A stretch of DNA of 17,492 nt from DAOMOP01 sp035444405 (GCA_035444405.1 DAOMOP010000071.1:1-17492); one strand, 5' to 3'; counted from the first letter of the stretch, positions 6,473 to 14,399 are shown. Program-made: numbers and translations. Notes: generated from the letters alone by a model not told the origin.

Positions 6473-7492
6473 ATGGCGTGCATATTCGTGACAGGTGGGG
6501 CCGGCTACATCGGTTCGCACACGTGTGTGGCGTTGCTGGCGCGCGGGCATGAGGTGGTCGTGGTCGACAACCTGTGCAACAGCAAGGCGAGCGTGCTGGC
6601 ACGCATCGAGGCGCTCGGTGGCCGGAGCCTCGCCGCCTTTCACTGCGTCGATGTGCGCGACCGCAAGGCCTTGGAGGCCGTGTTGCGTGCCCACCCGGTC
6701 GATGCGGTGATCCACTTCGCGGCGCTCAAGGCGGTCGGGGAGTCGGTGCGCGAGCCGCTCGCGTATTACGACAACAATGTGACCGGCACGATCGCGCTGG
6801 CGGCGGCGATGGCGTCGGCCGGGGTGCGGCGGCTGGTGTTCAGTTCGTCGGCGACGGTGTACGGCGATCCGGAGCGTTTGCCGATCACGGAGGATGCGCG
6901 GACCGCGCCGACCAACCCGTACGGTCGCACCAAATGGATGATGGAGCAGGTCCTGGCCGACCTGGCAGCGGCCGATGCGGCGTGGAACATCGTGCTGCTG
7001 CGCTACTTCAACCCCGTCGGCGCGCATCCGAGCGGGGAGATCGGGGAGGATCCGCGCGGCATTCCGAACAACCTGATGCCGTTCGTGAGCCAGGTCGCGG
7101 TCGGGCGACGGGCGGAGCTGCAGGTCTTCGGTGACGATTATGAGACGCTTGACGGCACCGGGGTTCGCGACTACATCCATGTTATGGATCTGGCCGAAGG
7201 CCATGTCGGCGCGGTCGAGCGGATCGCGACATTGTCGGGGGTGAATTGCCTGAATCTCGGCACCGGGCGGGGTTACAGTGTCCTCGAAGTGGTGCGCGCA
7301 TTCGAGCGGGCGTGCGCGCGGCGCGTGCCTTACCGGATCGTACCGCGGCGGCCCGGGGATATCGCGGCGTGCTGGGCGGATGCGGGGCGCGCCGAGCGCC
7401 TGCTGGGCTGGCGAGCCGAGCGTGATCTCGAGGCGATGTGCCGCGACGCGTGGCGCTGGCAATCCAGCCACCCGGACGGCTATCCGGGTTGA
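6473..7492 (+). CDS. galE: UDP-glucose 4-epimerase
   Basis: GalE interconverts UDP-glucose and UDP-galactose (Leloir pathway, and sugar precursors for LPS or exopolysaccharide), using bound NAD. The product is 339 residues from ATG 6473, close to the 338 of E. coli. An in-frame upstream ATG at 6416 would add 19 non-homologous residues, whereas 6473 has GAGGAG about 9 nt upstream. The Rossmann motif TGGAGYIGSH has Gly8, Gly11 and Gly14. The short-chain dehydrogenase site is Ser125 in VFSSSATVYG with Tyr150 and Lys154 in NPYGRTK. RYFNPVGAHPSGEIGEDP and the later GTGVRDYIHVMDLAEGH are typical of GalE. The gene stands alone, without other sugar genes around it, so the pathway it feeds cannot be read from context. 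Confidence 0.94.
   Translation: MACIFVTGGAGYIGSHTCVALLARGHEVVVVDNLCNSKASVLARIEALGGRSLAAFHCVDVRDRKALEAVLRAHPVDAVIHFAALKAVGESVREPLAYYDNNVTGTIALAAAMASAGVRRLVFSSSATVYGDPERLPITEDARTAPTNPYGRTKWMMEQVLADLAAADAAWNIVLLRYFNPVGAHPSGEIGEDPRGIPNNLMPFVSQVAVGRRAELQVFGDDYETLDGTGVRDYIHVMDLAEGHVGAVERIATLSGVNCLNLGTGRGYSVLEVVRAFERACARRVPYRIVPRRPGDIAACWADAGRAERLLGWRAERDLEAMCRDAWRWQSSHPDGYPG
7470..7489 (+). terminator. Possible weak hairpin at the galE 3' end
   Basis: ACCCGGA (7470-7476) and TCCGGGT (7483-7489) form a perfect 7-bp stem around a 6-nt loop, ending at the galE stop codon. There is no U run after it, so it is not a standard intrinsic terminator; it could protect the 3' end or act with Rho. Confidence 0.25.
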
Positions 7493-7612
7493 GCCGCCGA
7501 TCGGAGCGCGCGCGCTGGGTGAGGGCACCCGGCGCACTGAGAATGCCGCCAGGACGGCGCGAAACTCGGCTCGGGCGCGGCTGTCAGTGTAGGGTCGGTG
7601 TCGAAAATGGCG

Positions 7613-7620
7613 GGAGGTGA
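7613..7620 (+). promoter_or_regulatory. Strong Shine-Dalgarno that decides the start of the DUF2237 gene
   Basis: GGAGGTGA (7613-7620) is a near-perfect match to the 16S anti-Shine-Dalgarno. It overlaps the in-frame GTG at 7617 and sits 5 nt (GGAGG to codon) upstream of an in-frame TTG at 7623. The spacing favours TTG as the true start. Confidence 0.6.
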
Positions 7621-7622
7621 GC

Positions 7623-8006
7623 TTGAGCAATACCCGGACACAGGAGCAGTTGAACGTGCTCGGCGGACCATTGCTCGCGTGCAGCTATGCGCCGCTGACG
7701 GGGTTCTTCCGGACGGGCTGCTGCGAAACCTCGCCCGAGGACGTCGGTCGTCACGTCGTGTGCATCAAGGCGAGCGCGGAGTTTCTGGCCTTTTCGAAGG
7801 CGCGCGGCAACGACTTGACCACGCCGCGGCCGGAATTCCGCTTTGCCGGGCTCAAGCCCGGCGATCGCTGGTGTCTGTGCGCCGAGCGCTGGCTTGAAGC
7901 GTACGAGGCCGGCGTGGCGCCGCAGGTGGTGCTGGCCGCCACGCATCGGGCGGCTCTCGAGGTCGTCAGCCTGGAGGTGCTGCGAAGCCACGCGCTCGAC
8001 GGCTGA
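7623..8006 (+). CDS. DUF2237 family protein, function unknown
   Basis: The product is 127 residues from the proposed TTG start (a GTG at 7617 would add two). It matches the DUF2237 pattern I know: NVLGGPL near the N-terminus, LTGFFRTGCCETSPEDVGRH, FLAFSKARGNDLTTPRPEF, GLKPGDRWCLCAERW, and the C-terminal VVLAATHRAALEVV. Six cysteines occur (residues 20, 33, 34, 47, 84, 86); the Cys-Cys pair and the Cys-Leu-Cys motif sit in the most conserved blocks, which may mean metal or redox chemistry. No signal peptide or membrane segment is visible, so it is probably cytoplasmic. It is alone on its strand, 130 bp after galE, and its stop is 5 bp from that of the convergent unknown gene. I know of no established biochemical function. 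Confidence 0.85.
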   Translation: MSNTRTQEQLNVLGGPLLACSYAPLTGFFRTGCCETSPEDVGRHVVCIKASAEFLAFSKARGNDLTTPRPEFRFAGLKPGDRWCLCAERWLEAYEAGVAPQVVLAATHRAALEVVSLEVLRSHALDG

Positions 8007-8011
8007 GCCGG

Positions 8012-8314
8012 TTACCAGTGTCGCCGGACGCGGTTGCGGTACTGCACGTCGTGCGGCAGCACGCGCTGCATCGCCTCGAGGTGGTGGGTGAAGATTTCCA
8101 CGGCGCGCTTCATCGTGTCGGGGGTCAGGTGCGGTAGCTCGCTCTGGCGCGCGGTCAGCCGCACGAGCATTTCGATCGAGCGTTTGCGCTGCTGCTCGTC
8201 GGGCGAGAGATAGACTCCCAGCTCCGCGATGAAGAGCGTCTTGAGGAAGCGGGCGCGCCGCTCGATGCGATGCAGGAAGCGGCTCTCGGGGTCGTTCGGT
8301 TGATCAGAAGACAT
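8012..8314 (-). CDS. Conserved-looking small protein, function unknown
   Basis: A 100-residue protein starting MSSDQPNDPESRFLHRIERR. I chose ATG 8314 because GGGAG lies 6 nt upstream; further upstream codons in frame lack coding character. It looks mostly helical and basic, without cysteine, signal peptide or membrane segment. Recognisable stretches are RARFLKTLFIAELGVYLSPD, KRSIEMLVRLTARQSEL and AVEIFTHHLEAMQRVLPHDV, suggesting a small helical bundle. It lies 101 bp downstream of uvrA on the same strand, so it might be read from the uvrA transcript. I do not recognise the family. Confidence 0.7.
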   Translation of the reverse strand: MSSDQPNDPESRFLHRIERRARFLKTLFIAELGVYLSPDEQQRKRSIEMLVRLTARQSELPHLTPDTMKRAVEIFTHHLEAMQRVLPHDVQYRNRVRRHW

Positions 8315-8415
8315 GAAATGCTCCCGCCCGGAATGGGTCGCGCAGTGATTTTGCCCGAAAAGCACGCCACGGAACCAGTTTCGCGTGTGCGGCTGCGCCG
8401 AGCCCGTGACCCGCA

Positions 8416-11280
8416 TCAGGCCGCCGACGCGGCCGATGTGCGGCCGCGGTCATCGGCGCCGGTGCGGAGCACCTTGCGCAGGTAGCGGCCGGTGTGACTG
8501 CCCGAATGGCCGGCGAGCTGCTCGGGCGTGCCGCAGCACACCACGGTACCGCCGCCGTCGCCGCCTTCGGGACCGAGATCGATCAGCCAGTCGGCCGTCT
8601 TGACGACGTCCAGGTTGTGCTCGATGACGATGACGGTGTTGCCGTGATCGCGCAGGCGCTGCAACACCCGCAGCAGCAGCTCGATGTCGTGAAAGTGCAG
8701 ACCGGTGGTCGGTTCGTCGAGGATGTACAGCGTGCGTCCGGTGTCGCGCTTGGACAGCTCGAGCGCGAGCTTGACGCGCTGCGCCTCGCCGCCCGACAGG
8801 GTGGTGGCACTCTGGCCGAGGCGGATGTAGCCGAGACCGACGTCCATGAGGGTCTCGAGCTTGCGCGCGATCGACGGCACGGCGCCAAAGAAGCCGAGGG
8901 CCTGCTCGACGGTCATCTCCAGCACCTCGATGATGGTTTTGCCGCGGTAGCGGATTTCCAGCGTTTCGCGGTTGTAGCGCCGGCCGTGGCAGACGTCGCA
9001 GGGCACGTACATGTCCGGCAGGAAGTGCATCTCCACCTTGATCAGGCCGTCGCCCTGGCAGGCCTCGCAACGTCCTCCCTTGACGTTGAACGAGAACCGC
9101 CCCGGGCCGTAGCCGCGTGCGCGCGATTCGGGCACGCCGGCGAAGAGCTCGCGGATCGGCGTGAACAGGCCGGTGTAGGTGGCCGGGTTGGAGCGTGGCG
9201 TGCGGCCGATCGGCGACTGGTCGACGTTGATGACCTTGTCGAAGCGTTCGAGCCCGTCGATGCCCGCGCAAGGGGCCGGCTCGATGCTCGAGCGATACAG
9301 ATGCCGCGCGGCGATGGCATAGAGCGTGTCATTGATCAGCGTCGACTTGCCCGATCCGGATACGCCCGTCACACAGGTGAGCAGCCCGCAGGGCACGCTC
9401 AGATCCACGTTCCTGAGGTTGTTGCCGCTGCAGCCCGTCAGCCTCAGCATGCGCTCGGGGTCGGGCGACTTGCGCCGGGACGGCAGCGGGATCGCGCGCC
9501 GGCCCGCGAGGTAGGCGCCGGTCAGCGAGGCCTCACAGTCGATGATCTCGGCCGGTGTGCCCGCTGCGACGATCTCGCCGCCGTGCTCACCGGCGCCCGG
9601 GCCCATGTCGATGACATGATCGGCGCTGCGGATCGCATCCTCGTCGTGTTCGACCACGATCACCGTATTGCCCAGATCGCGCAGCTGGCGCAGCGTGTCG
9701 AGCAGACGGTCGTTGTCGCGCTGGTGCAGCCCGATCGACGGTTCGTCGAGCACGTACATCACGCCGGTGAGTCCGGAGCCGATCTGGCTGGCCAGCCGGA
9801 TGCGCTGCGCCTCGCCGCCCGACAGCGTGTCGGCCGCGCGGTCGAGCGACAGGTAGTCGAGGCCGACGTTGATCAGAAAGCTCAGGCGGTTGGCGATCTC
9901 GCGGACGATCTTGTCGGCAACCAGCGCGCGCTGGCCGCCGAGCGCCAGCGTGTCGAAAAAGTGCTTGCATTCGCCCAGTGCGAGCCGGCTCACCGCATCG
10001 ATGGGCCGGCCGCCGATCAGCACGTGCCGCGCCTCGCTGCGCAGGCGCGAGCCCGCGCATGCCGGGCATGGGCGCGTGGCGCGATACTTGGCCAGTTCCT
10101 CGCGCACCGCGAGCGAATCGGTCTCGCGGTAGCGTCGTTCGAGGTTGGGGATGATGCCTTCGAACGGATGCTGTTTCGCGACCATGCGGCCGTTGTCGGA
10201 CAGGTAGCGAAAGGCAATCTTCTCGCGCCCGGATCCGTGCAGGACGACTTGCTGCACGGCTTCGTCGAGCTCGCCAAAGGAGGTCTCGAGGTCGAAGCCG
10301 TAGTGTGCGGCGAGGCTCGCGAGCATCTGGAAATAGAACTGGTTGCGCCGGTCCCAGCCGCGTATCGCCCCCGAGGCGAGCGACAGCTCGGGATGCGCGA
10401 CGACCCGCGCCGGGTCGAAGAACTCGACCTGCCCGAGTCCGTCGCAGGTCGCACAGGCGCCGGCCGGGTTGTTGAAGGAAAAGAGCCGCGGCTCGAGTTC
10501 GGCCAGCGCGTAGCTGCACACCGGGCAGGCGAAGCGCGCCGAGAAGACGTGCTCGACGCCGCTGTCCATCTCGACCGCCATCGCCCGTCCGTCGGCGTGG
10601 GTGAGCGCGGTCTCGAAGGATTCGGCCAGCCGCCCGCGCTGGTCCGCACGCACCTTGAGCCGGTCGACGACGACCTCGACGGTGTGGCGACGGCCCTTCT
10701 CGAGCGGCGGCATCGCCTCGAGCTCGCACACGCGGCCATCGACGCGCACGCGCACGAAGCCCTGGGCGCGCAGCTCGGAAAAAAGATCGTGCTGCTCGCC
10801 CTTGCGACCGACCACGACCGGCGCGAGTATCATCAGCCGGGTGCCTTCGCGCAGCGCGAGCACCTGGTCGACCATTTGCGCAATCGTCTGTGCCTCGAGC
10901 GCATGCTCGGGATGGTCCGGGCAATGCGGTGTTCCTGCGCGGGCATACAACAGGCGCAGGTAGTCGTGAATCTCGGTGACCGTGCCCACGGTCGAGCGAG
11001 GGTTGTGGCTGGTGGCCTTCTGTTCGATCGAGATCGCCGGCGACAGTCCTTCGATCAGATCGACGTCGGGCTTTTCCATCAGTTGCAGGAACTGGCGCGC
11101 ATAGGCCGACAGCGATTCTACATAGCGCCGCTGGCCTTCGGCGTAGAGCGTGTCGAAGGCCAGCGACGACTTGCCCGAGCCGGACAGACCGGTGATCACG
11201 GTGAGGCGATTGCGTGGCAGGTCCACGCTGATGTTGCGCAGGTTGTGCGTACGGGCGCCGCGGATGCGGATCTCGTCCAT
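8416..11280 (-). CDS. uvrA: UvrABC excinuclease subunit A
   Basis: UvrA is the DNA-damage sensor of nucleotide excision repair; it dimerises, scans DNA and loads UvrB. The 954-residue protein has two ABC-type ATPase modules: Walker A GLSGSGKSS (31-39) with signature LSGGEAQR (486-493) and Walker B VMYVLDEP (507-514); and GVSGSGKST (639-647) with LSGGEAQR (828-835) and Walker B near 852-857. Zinc modules are Cys252/255/276/279 (CPVC...CATC) and Cys738/741/761/764 (CEAC...CDVC). The C-terminus adds a polar tail (RTGADDRGRTSAASAA) slightly longer than in E. coli (940 residues). A candidate promoter lies just upstream. It diverges from an MFS gene with ssb beyond, a recurrent proteobacterial neighbourhood. 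Confidence 0.98.
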   Translation of the reverse strand: MDEIRIRGARTHNLRNISVDLPRNRLTVITGLSGSGKSSLAFDTLYAEGQRRYVESLSAYARQFLQLMEKPDVDLIEGLSPAISIEQKATSHNPRSTVGTVTEIHDYLRLLYARAGTPHCPDHPEHALEAQTIAQMVDQVLALREGTRLMILAPVVVGRKGEQHDLFSELRAQGFVRVRVDGRVCELEAMPPLEKGRRHTVEVVVDRLKVRADQRGRLAESFETALTHADGRAMAVEMDSGVEHVFSARFACPVCSYALAELEPRLFSFNNPAGACATCDGLGQVEFFDPARVVAHPELSLASGAIRGWDRRNQFYFQMLASLAAHYGFDLETSFGELDEAVQQVVLHGSGREKIAFRYLSDNGRMVAKQHPFEGIIPNLERRYRETDSLAVREELAKYRATRPCPACAGSRLRSEARHVLIGGRPIDAVSRLALGECKHFFDTLALGGQRALVADKIVREIANRLSFLINVGLDYLSLDRAADTLSGGEAQRIRLASQIGSGLTGVMYVLDEPSIGLHQRDNDRLLDTLRQLRDLGNTVIVVEHDEDAIRSADHVIDMGPGAGEHGGEIVAAGTPAEIIDCEASLTGAYLAGRRAIPLPSRRKSPDPERMLRLTGCSGNNLRNVDLSVPCGLLTCVTGVSGSGKSTLINDTLYAIAARHLYRSSIEPAPCAGIDGLERFDKVINVDQSPIGRTPRSNPATYTGLFTPIRELFAGVPESRARGYGPGRFSFNVKGGRCEACQGDGLIKVEMHFLPDMYVPCDVCHGRRYNRETLEIRYRGKTIIEVLEMTVEQALGFFGAVPSIARKLETLMDVGLGYIRLGQSATTLSGGEAQRVKLALELSKRDTGRTLYILDEPTTGLHFHDIELLLRVLQRLRDHGNTVIVIEHNLDVVKTADWLIDLGPEGGDGGGTVVCCGTPEQLAGHSGSHTGRYLRKVLRTGADDRGRTSAASAA

Positions 11281-11309
11281 GTGTTACGGCCGTGCAGAGG
11301 TAACGCAAC

Positions 11310-11339
11310 ACTATACGAGAGAACGCGGCGGCCGGACAA
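11310..11339 (-). promoter_or_regulatory. Candidate uvrA promoter
   Basis: On the minus strand, TTGTCC (11339-11334) and TATAGT (11315-11310) are separated by 18 bp; TATAGT matches five of six consensus -10 bases. The predicted start would leave a leader of roughly 20-25 nt before the uvrA ATG. No CTGT-N8-ACAG LexA box overlaps it. Confidence 0.5.
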
Positions 11340-11344
11340 ACCGG

Positions 11345-11374
11345 TTCGGTGTGCCTCGGGCGGCCTGATAGAAT
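11345..11374 (+). promoter_or_regulatory. Candidate promoter for the MFS gene
   Basis: TTCGGT (11345-11350) and TAGAAT (11369-11374) are separated by 18 bp and lie about 28 bp before the ATG at 11402. The -10 is good (five of six), the -35 weaker. It is back-to-back with the uvrA promoter, the two -35 boxes being only 5 bp apart, so a single bound protein could affect both. Confidence 0.5.
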
Positions 11375-11401
11375 CCCTGCTTTTGCGTTTGCATACTCTC
11401 A

Positions 11402-12610
11402 ATGTCCCCTGCTGAGCACGATTCGATGACCTCGGCCGAGCGGCGCGCCGGCGTGAGCCTGGCGGCCATTTTCGGCCTGCGCATGCTCGGCCTGTTCCTG
11501 ATCCTGCCGGTTTTCGCGGTGCACGCGCATACGATCCCCGGTGGCGACGATCTGACGCTGGTGGGTCTGGCGATCGGCGCCTACGGCCTCACGCAGGCCT
11601 TTCTGCAGATCGCCTTCGGTGCCGCGTCGGATCGTTTCGGCCGCAAGCCGGTCATCGTGTTCGGGCTGTTGCTGTTTTTCGCCGGCAGCGTCGTGGCGGC
11701 GCTGGCCGATTCGATCCACGTCATCATCGTCGGGCGCATGCTGCAGGGGGCGGGGGCGATTTCGGCGGCGGTCACCGCGCTCGCCGCCGACCTGACGCGC
11801 GAGCAGCACCGCACCAAGGTCATGGCGATGATCGGCGCGAGCATCGGCCTGGTGTTCGCGCTGTCGATGGTCGGTGCGCCGGTGCTGTACGCCTCGATCG
11901 GCATGGACGGCATCTTCTGGCTGACCGCAGTGCTCGCGTTCGCGTCGATCTTCGTCGTGCTGGGGGTCGTGCCGGCCGCGCCGCCGCTGCCGCGTGCGAC
12001 CGCCGGCCGCTTCGCCGACGTGCTGCGCGACGGGCAGCTGATGCGCCTGAACTTCGGCGTGTTCGCGCTGCACCTGATCCAGACCACGATGTGGGTGCTG
12101 GTGCCGGCCGCCCTCGTGGCGAGCGGTGGGCTGCCGCTCGCCGAGCACTGGAAGGTGTATCTGCCGGCGATGCTGCTGTCGTTCATCGTGATGGTGCCGG
12201 CGGTCATCATCGCCGAGCGCCATGGCCGGATGAAATTCGTGTTCAATGCGTCTATCATGGTCCTGGTGCTCGTCCAGCTTGGCCTGCTGCTGTTCGGCGA
12301 GGGGCTGATCGGGCTGGGACTGTGGCTGACGCTGTTTTTCGTCGCGTTCAACGTGCTCGAGGCGACGCAGCCGTCGTGGATCTCGAAGATCGCGCCGGCT
12401 GCCGCCAAGGGGACGGCGCTGGGTGTGTACAATACGCTGCAGTCCGCCGGCCTCTTTCTGGGCGGCATGCTGGGCGGCTTTCTGGCCCAGCACTACGGCA
12501 CGCAGGCCGTCAATGTCGTGTGTGCATTGATAGCGCTGATCTGGCTGGCGCTCGCCGCCACAATGACGCCACCGCCGCGCCGGGTCGAACCGGCAACGCA
12601 GGCGGGATGA
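11402..12610 (+). CDS. Major facilitator superfamily transporter, YajR-like
   Basis: A 402-residue inner-membrane transporter with about twelve predicted membrane segments. The loop 2-3 signature DRFGRKP is at residues 77-83 and the following GRMLQGAGAISAAVTAL resembles MFS motif C surroundings. Similarity to E. coli YajR is extensive by eye: ERRAGVSL...LRMLGLFLILPV, IGAYGLTQAFLQIAFG, DLTREQHRTKVMAMIG, LNFGVFALHLI, AEHWKVYLPAML and FFVAFNVLEA. E. coli YajR is about 454 residues with a C-terminal soluble YAM domain; this protein stops after the last membrane segment and lacks it. ATG 11402 is preferred because it gives the same short leader before ERRA as YajR; ATG 11426 is possible. The substrate is unknown. 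ssb follows 22 nt downstream. Confidence 0.88.
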   Translation: MSPAEHDSMTSAERRAGVSLAAIFGLRMLGLFLILPVFAVHAHTIPGGDDLTLVGLAIGAYGLTQAFLQIAFGAASDRFGRKPVIVFGLLLFFAGSVVAALADSIHVIIVGRMLQGAGAISAAVTALAADLTREQHRTKVMAMIGASIGLVFALSMVGAPVLYASIGMDGIFWLTAVLAFASIFVVLGVVPAAPPLPRATAGRFADVLRDGQLMRLNFGVFALHLIQTTMWVLVPAALVASGGLPLAEHWKVYLPAMLLSFIVMVPAVIIAERHGRMKFVFNASIMVLVLVQLGLLLFGEGLIGLGLWLTLFFVAFNVLEATQPSWISKIAPAAAKGTALGVYNTLQSAGLFLGGMLGGFLAQHYGTQAVNVVCALIALIWLALAATMTPPPRRVEPATQAG

Positions 12611-12632
12611 TTGATCAATACTGGAGGACGGG

Positions 12633-13112
12633 ATGGCATCCCTGAACAAAGTCATGCTGATCGGCAACCTCGGCGCCGATCCGGAAACCCGTTACGCACC
12701 GTCCGGCGACGCGATCTGCAACTTGCGCATCGCCACCACCGAAGTGTGGAAGGACAAGGCCAGCGGGGAGCGGCGCGAGGCGACCGAATGGCACCGTGTC
12801 GTGTTCTTCGGCCGCACTGCCGAGATCGCTGCGCAGTACCTGCGCAAGGGTTCGCAAGTCTATGTCGAGGGCCGTCTGCAGACGCGCAAGTGGCAGGACA
12901 AGGACGGGCAGGATCGCTATACCACCGAGATCCGTGGCGACGAGATGAAAATGCTCGGCAGCCGCCAGGGGATGGGCGGTGACGCCGCCTCGGGCCGCCA
13001 GGATGCCGGCGGCTACGAGCCGGCCGCGCCGCAGGCACGCCCCGCCGCGCCGGCCAGAGCGCCCGCGCAGAGCGGCGGTTTCGGCGATTTCGACGACGAC
13101 ATTCCGTTCTAG
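12633..13112 (+). CDS. ssb: Single-stranded DNA-binding protein
   Basis: SSB coats single-stranded DNA during replication, repair and recombination and recruits partners through its C-terminal tip. The 159-residue protein has the OB-fold at about residues 1-112 (MASLNKVMLIGNLGADPETR, TTEVWKDKASGERREATEWH, FFGRTAEIAAQYLRKGSQVY, GRLQTRKWQDKDGQDRYTTE), a flexible Gly/Pro/Ala/Gln linker, and the acidic tip DFDDDIPF that binds partner proteins. GGAGG lies 5 nt before ATG 12633. It is downstream of the MFS gene on the same strand and probably co-transcribed at least in part. Confidence 0.97.
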   Translation: MASLNKVMLIGNLGADPETRYAPSGDAICNLRIATTEVWKDKASGERREATEWHRVVFFGRTAEIAAQYLRKGSQVYVEGRLQTRKWQDKDGQDRYTTEIRGDEMKMLGSRQGMGGDAASGRQDAGGYEPAAPQARPAAPARAPAQSGGFGDFDDDIPF

Positions 13113-13189
13113 GGGCAAGGCCCGCCGCGTGCGCGTCGTCGCGCCCGCGCCAATGCATGCCGGGTGCCGCGGGCGATCGGCCGGGCGGA

Positions 13190-13207
13190 CCGGTCAGGGG
13201 TGACCGG
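13190..13207. terminator. Possible hairpin between convergent ssb and the PatB-like gene
   Basis: CCGGTCA (13190-13196) and TGACCGG (13201-13207) form a perfect 7-bp stem with a GGGG loop. It overlaps the last codons and stop of the minus-strand gene. There is no U run on either side, so any terminator role is uncertain. Confidence 0.25.
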
Positions 13208-14399
13208 GGCCGGGTGCCCGTGCGCGCCGATGTCGGCGCGTCGCCGCCGCGGCGCGCGCTTCGAGTGCCCGGCGCATGCGCGACAGCGCCTCGGCGAGCG
13301 TCGCGCGCGGGCAGCCGAAATTCAGCCGCACGAAACCCGGCATGCCGAACGGCGCCCCGTCCGACAGACCGACGCCGCCGGCCTCGAAGAACGCCGCCGG
13401 GTCGTCGACACCCGTGTCGCGGCAGTCGAGCCAGGCCAGATAGGTCGCTTCGGGGCGGCTTGCGCTGATGCCCGGCATCGATTCGAGCGCAGCGACGACG
13501 CAATCCCGGTTTCCGCGCAGGTAGTCGAGCAATGCGGCGCGCCAGGCGCCGCCGTCGCGATAGGCCGCCTCGGTCGCGACCATGCCGAGCACGTTGGGAT
13601 GGGGCACGATGCCGCGCATCGCCCGGCGATAGCGCCGGCGCAAGGCGGGGTCCGGGATGACCGCGAAGGCGCAGTACAGCGCCGGGATGTTCCAGGTCTT
13701 GGACGGCGCCATGAGGGTGATGGTGCGCCGCGCCACCGACGGATCCAGCGCGGCGAGCGGCAGGTGCGGTTGCGCCGGATCGAGCACCAGGCCGCAATGG
13801 ATCTCGTCCGAACAGACCACCAGGTCGTGGCGCTCGGCGAGCGCCGCGATCCATGTCAGTTCGTCGCGGCCGAAGACGCGCCCGACCGGATTGTGCGGGT
13901 TGCACAGCATGAACAGGCGCGTGCGCGACCCCATCGCTGCCTCGACGGCGCGCCGATTCCATTGCCAGCGATCGCGGTCGAGCACGAGCGGCACGGTGAC
14001 GAGGCGGCGGTCGCAGTTCGCCGGCGCGCTCAGAAACGGCGGGTACACCGGTGTGGCCGTGAACACCTCGTCGGCGGGCTCGCCGACGGCCCGGCAGGCG
14101 ATGTTGAAGCCGCTCACCACGCCCGGCAGCCAGACCAGCCAGTCCGGCTCGATGCGCCAGCCGTGATCGCGCGCAATGCCGTCGATGACCGCCTGCACGA
14201 GTCCCGGCCAGGCGTCCGTATAGCCGAACACGCCGTGATCGATGCGACGGTGCAGCGCTTCGAGCACCGCCGCCGGCGCGGCGAAATCCATGTCGGCCAC
14301 CCATAGCGGCAGGACGTCGCGCCCGTGATAGCGGCCCCATTTGTCGCCGGGCAGGGAACGGCGGTCGATGGGCTTGTCAAAATCCAGGTCGTGACTCAT
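13194..14399 (-). CDS. PatB/MalY-type PLP-dependent C-S lyase or aminotransferase
   Basis: A 401-residue fold-type I PLP enzyme of the MalY/PatB family, whose members mostly cleave cystathionine-type C-S bonds. The N-terminus (WGRYHGRDVLPLWVADMDFA) is characteristic. Active-site residues seen are Tyr60 in GVFGYTD, Asn170 in CNPHNPVGRVF, Asp198 in CSDEIHCGLVLD, and the PLP lysine Lys234 in APSKTWNIPAL; Arg358 in FVRLNFGCPR is the likely carboxylate-binding arginine. ATG 14399 has GGAG upstream, and in-frame upstream codons lack similarity. The last 20 or so residues are a basic Ala/Arg/Pro-rich tail. It diverges from the MBL gene. Cystathionine beta-lyase activity is likely by family, but an aminotransferase role cannot be excluded. 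Confidence 0.9.
   Translation of the reverse strand: MSHDLDFDKPIDRRSLPGDKWGRYHGRDVLPLWVADMDFAAPAAVLEALHRRIDHGVFGYTDAWPGLVQAVIDGIARDHGWRIEPDWLVWLPGVVSGFNIACRAVGEPADEVFTATPVYPPFLSAPANCDRRLVTVPLVLDRDRWQWNRRAVEAAMGSRTRLFMLCNPHNPVGRVFGRDELTWIAALAERHDLVVCSDEIHCGLVLDPAQPHLPLAALDPSVARRTITLMAPSKTWNIPALYCAFAVIPDPALRRRYRRAMRGIVPHPNVLGMVATEAAYRDGGAWRAALLDYLRGNRDCVVAALESMPGISASRPEATYLAWLDCRDTGVDDPAAFFEAGGVGLSDGAPFGMPGFVRLNFGCPRATLAEALSRMRRALEARAAAATRRHRRARAPGPGHP

Noticed and set aside
7493..7612. Regulatory RNA or small gene between galE and the DUF2237 gene
   Set aside because: The 120-bp stretch has no convincing promoter, terminator or start with ribosome binding site other than that of the DUF2237 gene.
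11281..11401. LexA (SOS) box upstream of uvrA
   Set aside because: No CTGT-N8-ACAG or close variant found on reading the gap. A diverged LexA motif cannot be excluded, but I cannot support one.
8494..11415. Very long open frame antisense to uvrA (plus strand)
   Set aside because: It mirrors uvrA codon by codon, has no recognisable domain, and arises because GC-biased third positions remove stop codons on the opposite strand. UvrA motifs on the minus strand are unambiguous.
11399..12667. Minus-strand open frame opposite the MFS gene
   Set aside because: Low-complexity Arg/His/Gln/Asp sequence, a typical antisense shadow of a hydrophobic membrane protein gene.
13113..13193. A small gene or RNA in the ssb / PatB-like gap
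   Set aside because: The gap is only 81 bp, very GC-rich, and shows no ribosome binding site with a frame or any stable hairpin with a U run.
12652..14340. Alternative minus-strand frame over ssb and the PatB-like gene
   Set aside because: Arg/Ala-rich with no domain; the PatB-like frame has intact PLP-site motifs and ssb is complete on the plus strand.
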